DNA from: Pseudomonas cannabina
GTDB lineage: Bacteria > Pseudomonadota > Gammaproteobacteria > Pseudomonadales > Pseudomonadaceae
Assembly (NCBI RefSeq): GCF_900100365.1
Contig: NZ_FNKU01000001.1
Location: forward strand, 1,054,001-1,118,000
DNA length: 64,000 nt
Reading direction: 5' to 3'
The notes under the pieces were generated by a model that saw only the letters and a program-made list of their open reading frames with translations, searched no databases and was not told the DNA's origin. The position numbers and the translations under genes are program-made. Each line of letters starts with the position of its first letter. The stretch's first letter is position 1. Of the stretch, positions 63,642 through 64,000 are shown one piece after another.

Positions 63642-64000
63642 ATGGCTGATCTTTACGAAGCTGACAAGTACGAAAATCCGATGGGCCTGATGGGCTTTGA
63701 ATTCATCGAATTCGCCTCACCGACCCCCAGCAGCCTTGAGCCCGTGTTCCAGATGATGGGCTTCACCAAGGTCGCGAACCACCGCTCCAAGGACGTGACC
63801 CTGTATCGCCAGGGCGCGATCAACCTGATCCTCAACAACGAGCCGCACAGCTTGGCGTCGTACTTTGCCGCCGAGCACGGGCCTTCGGTGTGTGGCATGG
63901 CGTTCCGCGTCAAGGATGCTCAAAAAGCTTACAACCGGGCGCTGGAACTGGGCGCGCAACCGCTGGAAATCGCCACAGGGCCCATGGAGTTGCGTTTGCC
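63642..64000 (+). CDS. hppD: 4-hydroxyphenylpyruvate dioxygenase, N-terminal part
   Basis: About 119 residues are visible before the window ends. The start [20 protein letters not shown], continuing IEFASP, is the recognised N-terminus of bacterial HPPD, and [20 protein letters not shown] follows, in the N-terminal (non-catalytic) domain. AAGGAG sits 7-12 bases upstream of the ATG. The enzyme turns 4-hydroxyphenylpyruvate into homogentisate using iron(II). Confidence 0.93.
   Translation, partial: MADLYEADKYENPMGLMGFEFIEFASPTPSSLEPVFQMMGFTKVANHRSKDVTLYRQGAINLILNNEPHSLASYFAAEHGPSVCGMAFRVKDAQKAYNRALELGAQPLEIATGPMELRL

Overview
The window looks like chromosomal DNA of a fluorescent Pseudomonas, most likely the P. 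syringae group. The signs are the high GC content, the gene set (RsmA/CsrA-type regulator, DUF1652 protein, katB-ankB, efeUOB, glcDEFG-glcB, gntT/gntK/gntR, hppD), Pseudomonas-type REP palindromes, and small IS-like repeats of the kind common in P. syringae. No rRNA, tRNA, CRISPR array or intact transposase gene was seen.

Layout. 1-2.8 kb: the end of a CcmI-like gene, a lipoprotein, the sulfate-binding protein Sbp and a voltage-gated ion channel. 2.8-4.0 kb: an acetyltransferase between two related repeat clusters. 4.0-9.0 kb: a five-gene, fully overlapping operon (MarR regulator, FUSC pump, DUF1656 protein, HlyD adaptor, outer-membrane factor) behind a nested inverted repeat. 9.5-14.5 kb: a PL7 alginate lyase interrupted by an amber codon, then a metal/redox two-component system divergent from a secreted protein, a cytochrome b and a Tat-exported molybdopterin oxidoreductase. 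14.7-19.1 kb: a Fur-box-led ferrous iron operon efeU-efeO-efeB plus a second EfeO-like protein. 19.3-28.2 kb: alkA-ada, ampC, a SulP transporter, zapE, rarD, an MFS transporter and a PhzF-like protein. 28.3-30.3 kb: a two-gene Septu-type (PtuA/PtuB) anti-phage system. 30.4-46.5 kb: a PACE pump with LysR, katB-ankB, three acetyltransferase or chemoreceptor loci, a CAP-domain protein, a TetR gene next to a gene split by a miniature element, a TonB-dependent receptor and a hydrolase. 46.9-49.8 kb: a DUF1652 protein, two inverted miniature elements, an unassigned flavoprotein and csrA. 50.3-53.7 kb: the gluconate locus. 54.1-56.4 kb: a beta-propeller protein and a secreted apyrase-like (GDA1/CD39) enzyme of atypical composition. 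56.5-63.1 kb: the glycolate operon glcDEFG-glcB. 63.2-64 kb: a decayed maiA and the start of hppD.

The most notable non-gene signal is a 99-bp miniature inverted-repeat element in four base-identical copies (34756-34854, 42145-42243, 47710-47808 in reverse, 47917-48015). Each copy is bounded by a 4-bp duplication fitting YTAR, which points to mobilisation by an IS5-type transposase encoded elsewhere. One copy splits a gene at 41714-42338, and removing the element plus one duplication restores the reading frame. Other points of note are an Ada protein lacking three of its four zinc cysteines, repeated GACAGCGCT operator-like sites through the gluconate locus, and a csrA terminator lying inside the coding end of the convergent gene.

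All functional calls rest on recognising motifs and family sequence by eye. No database search was run.
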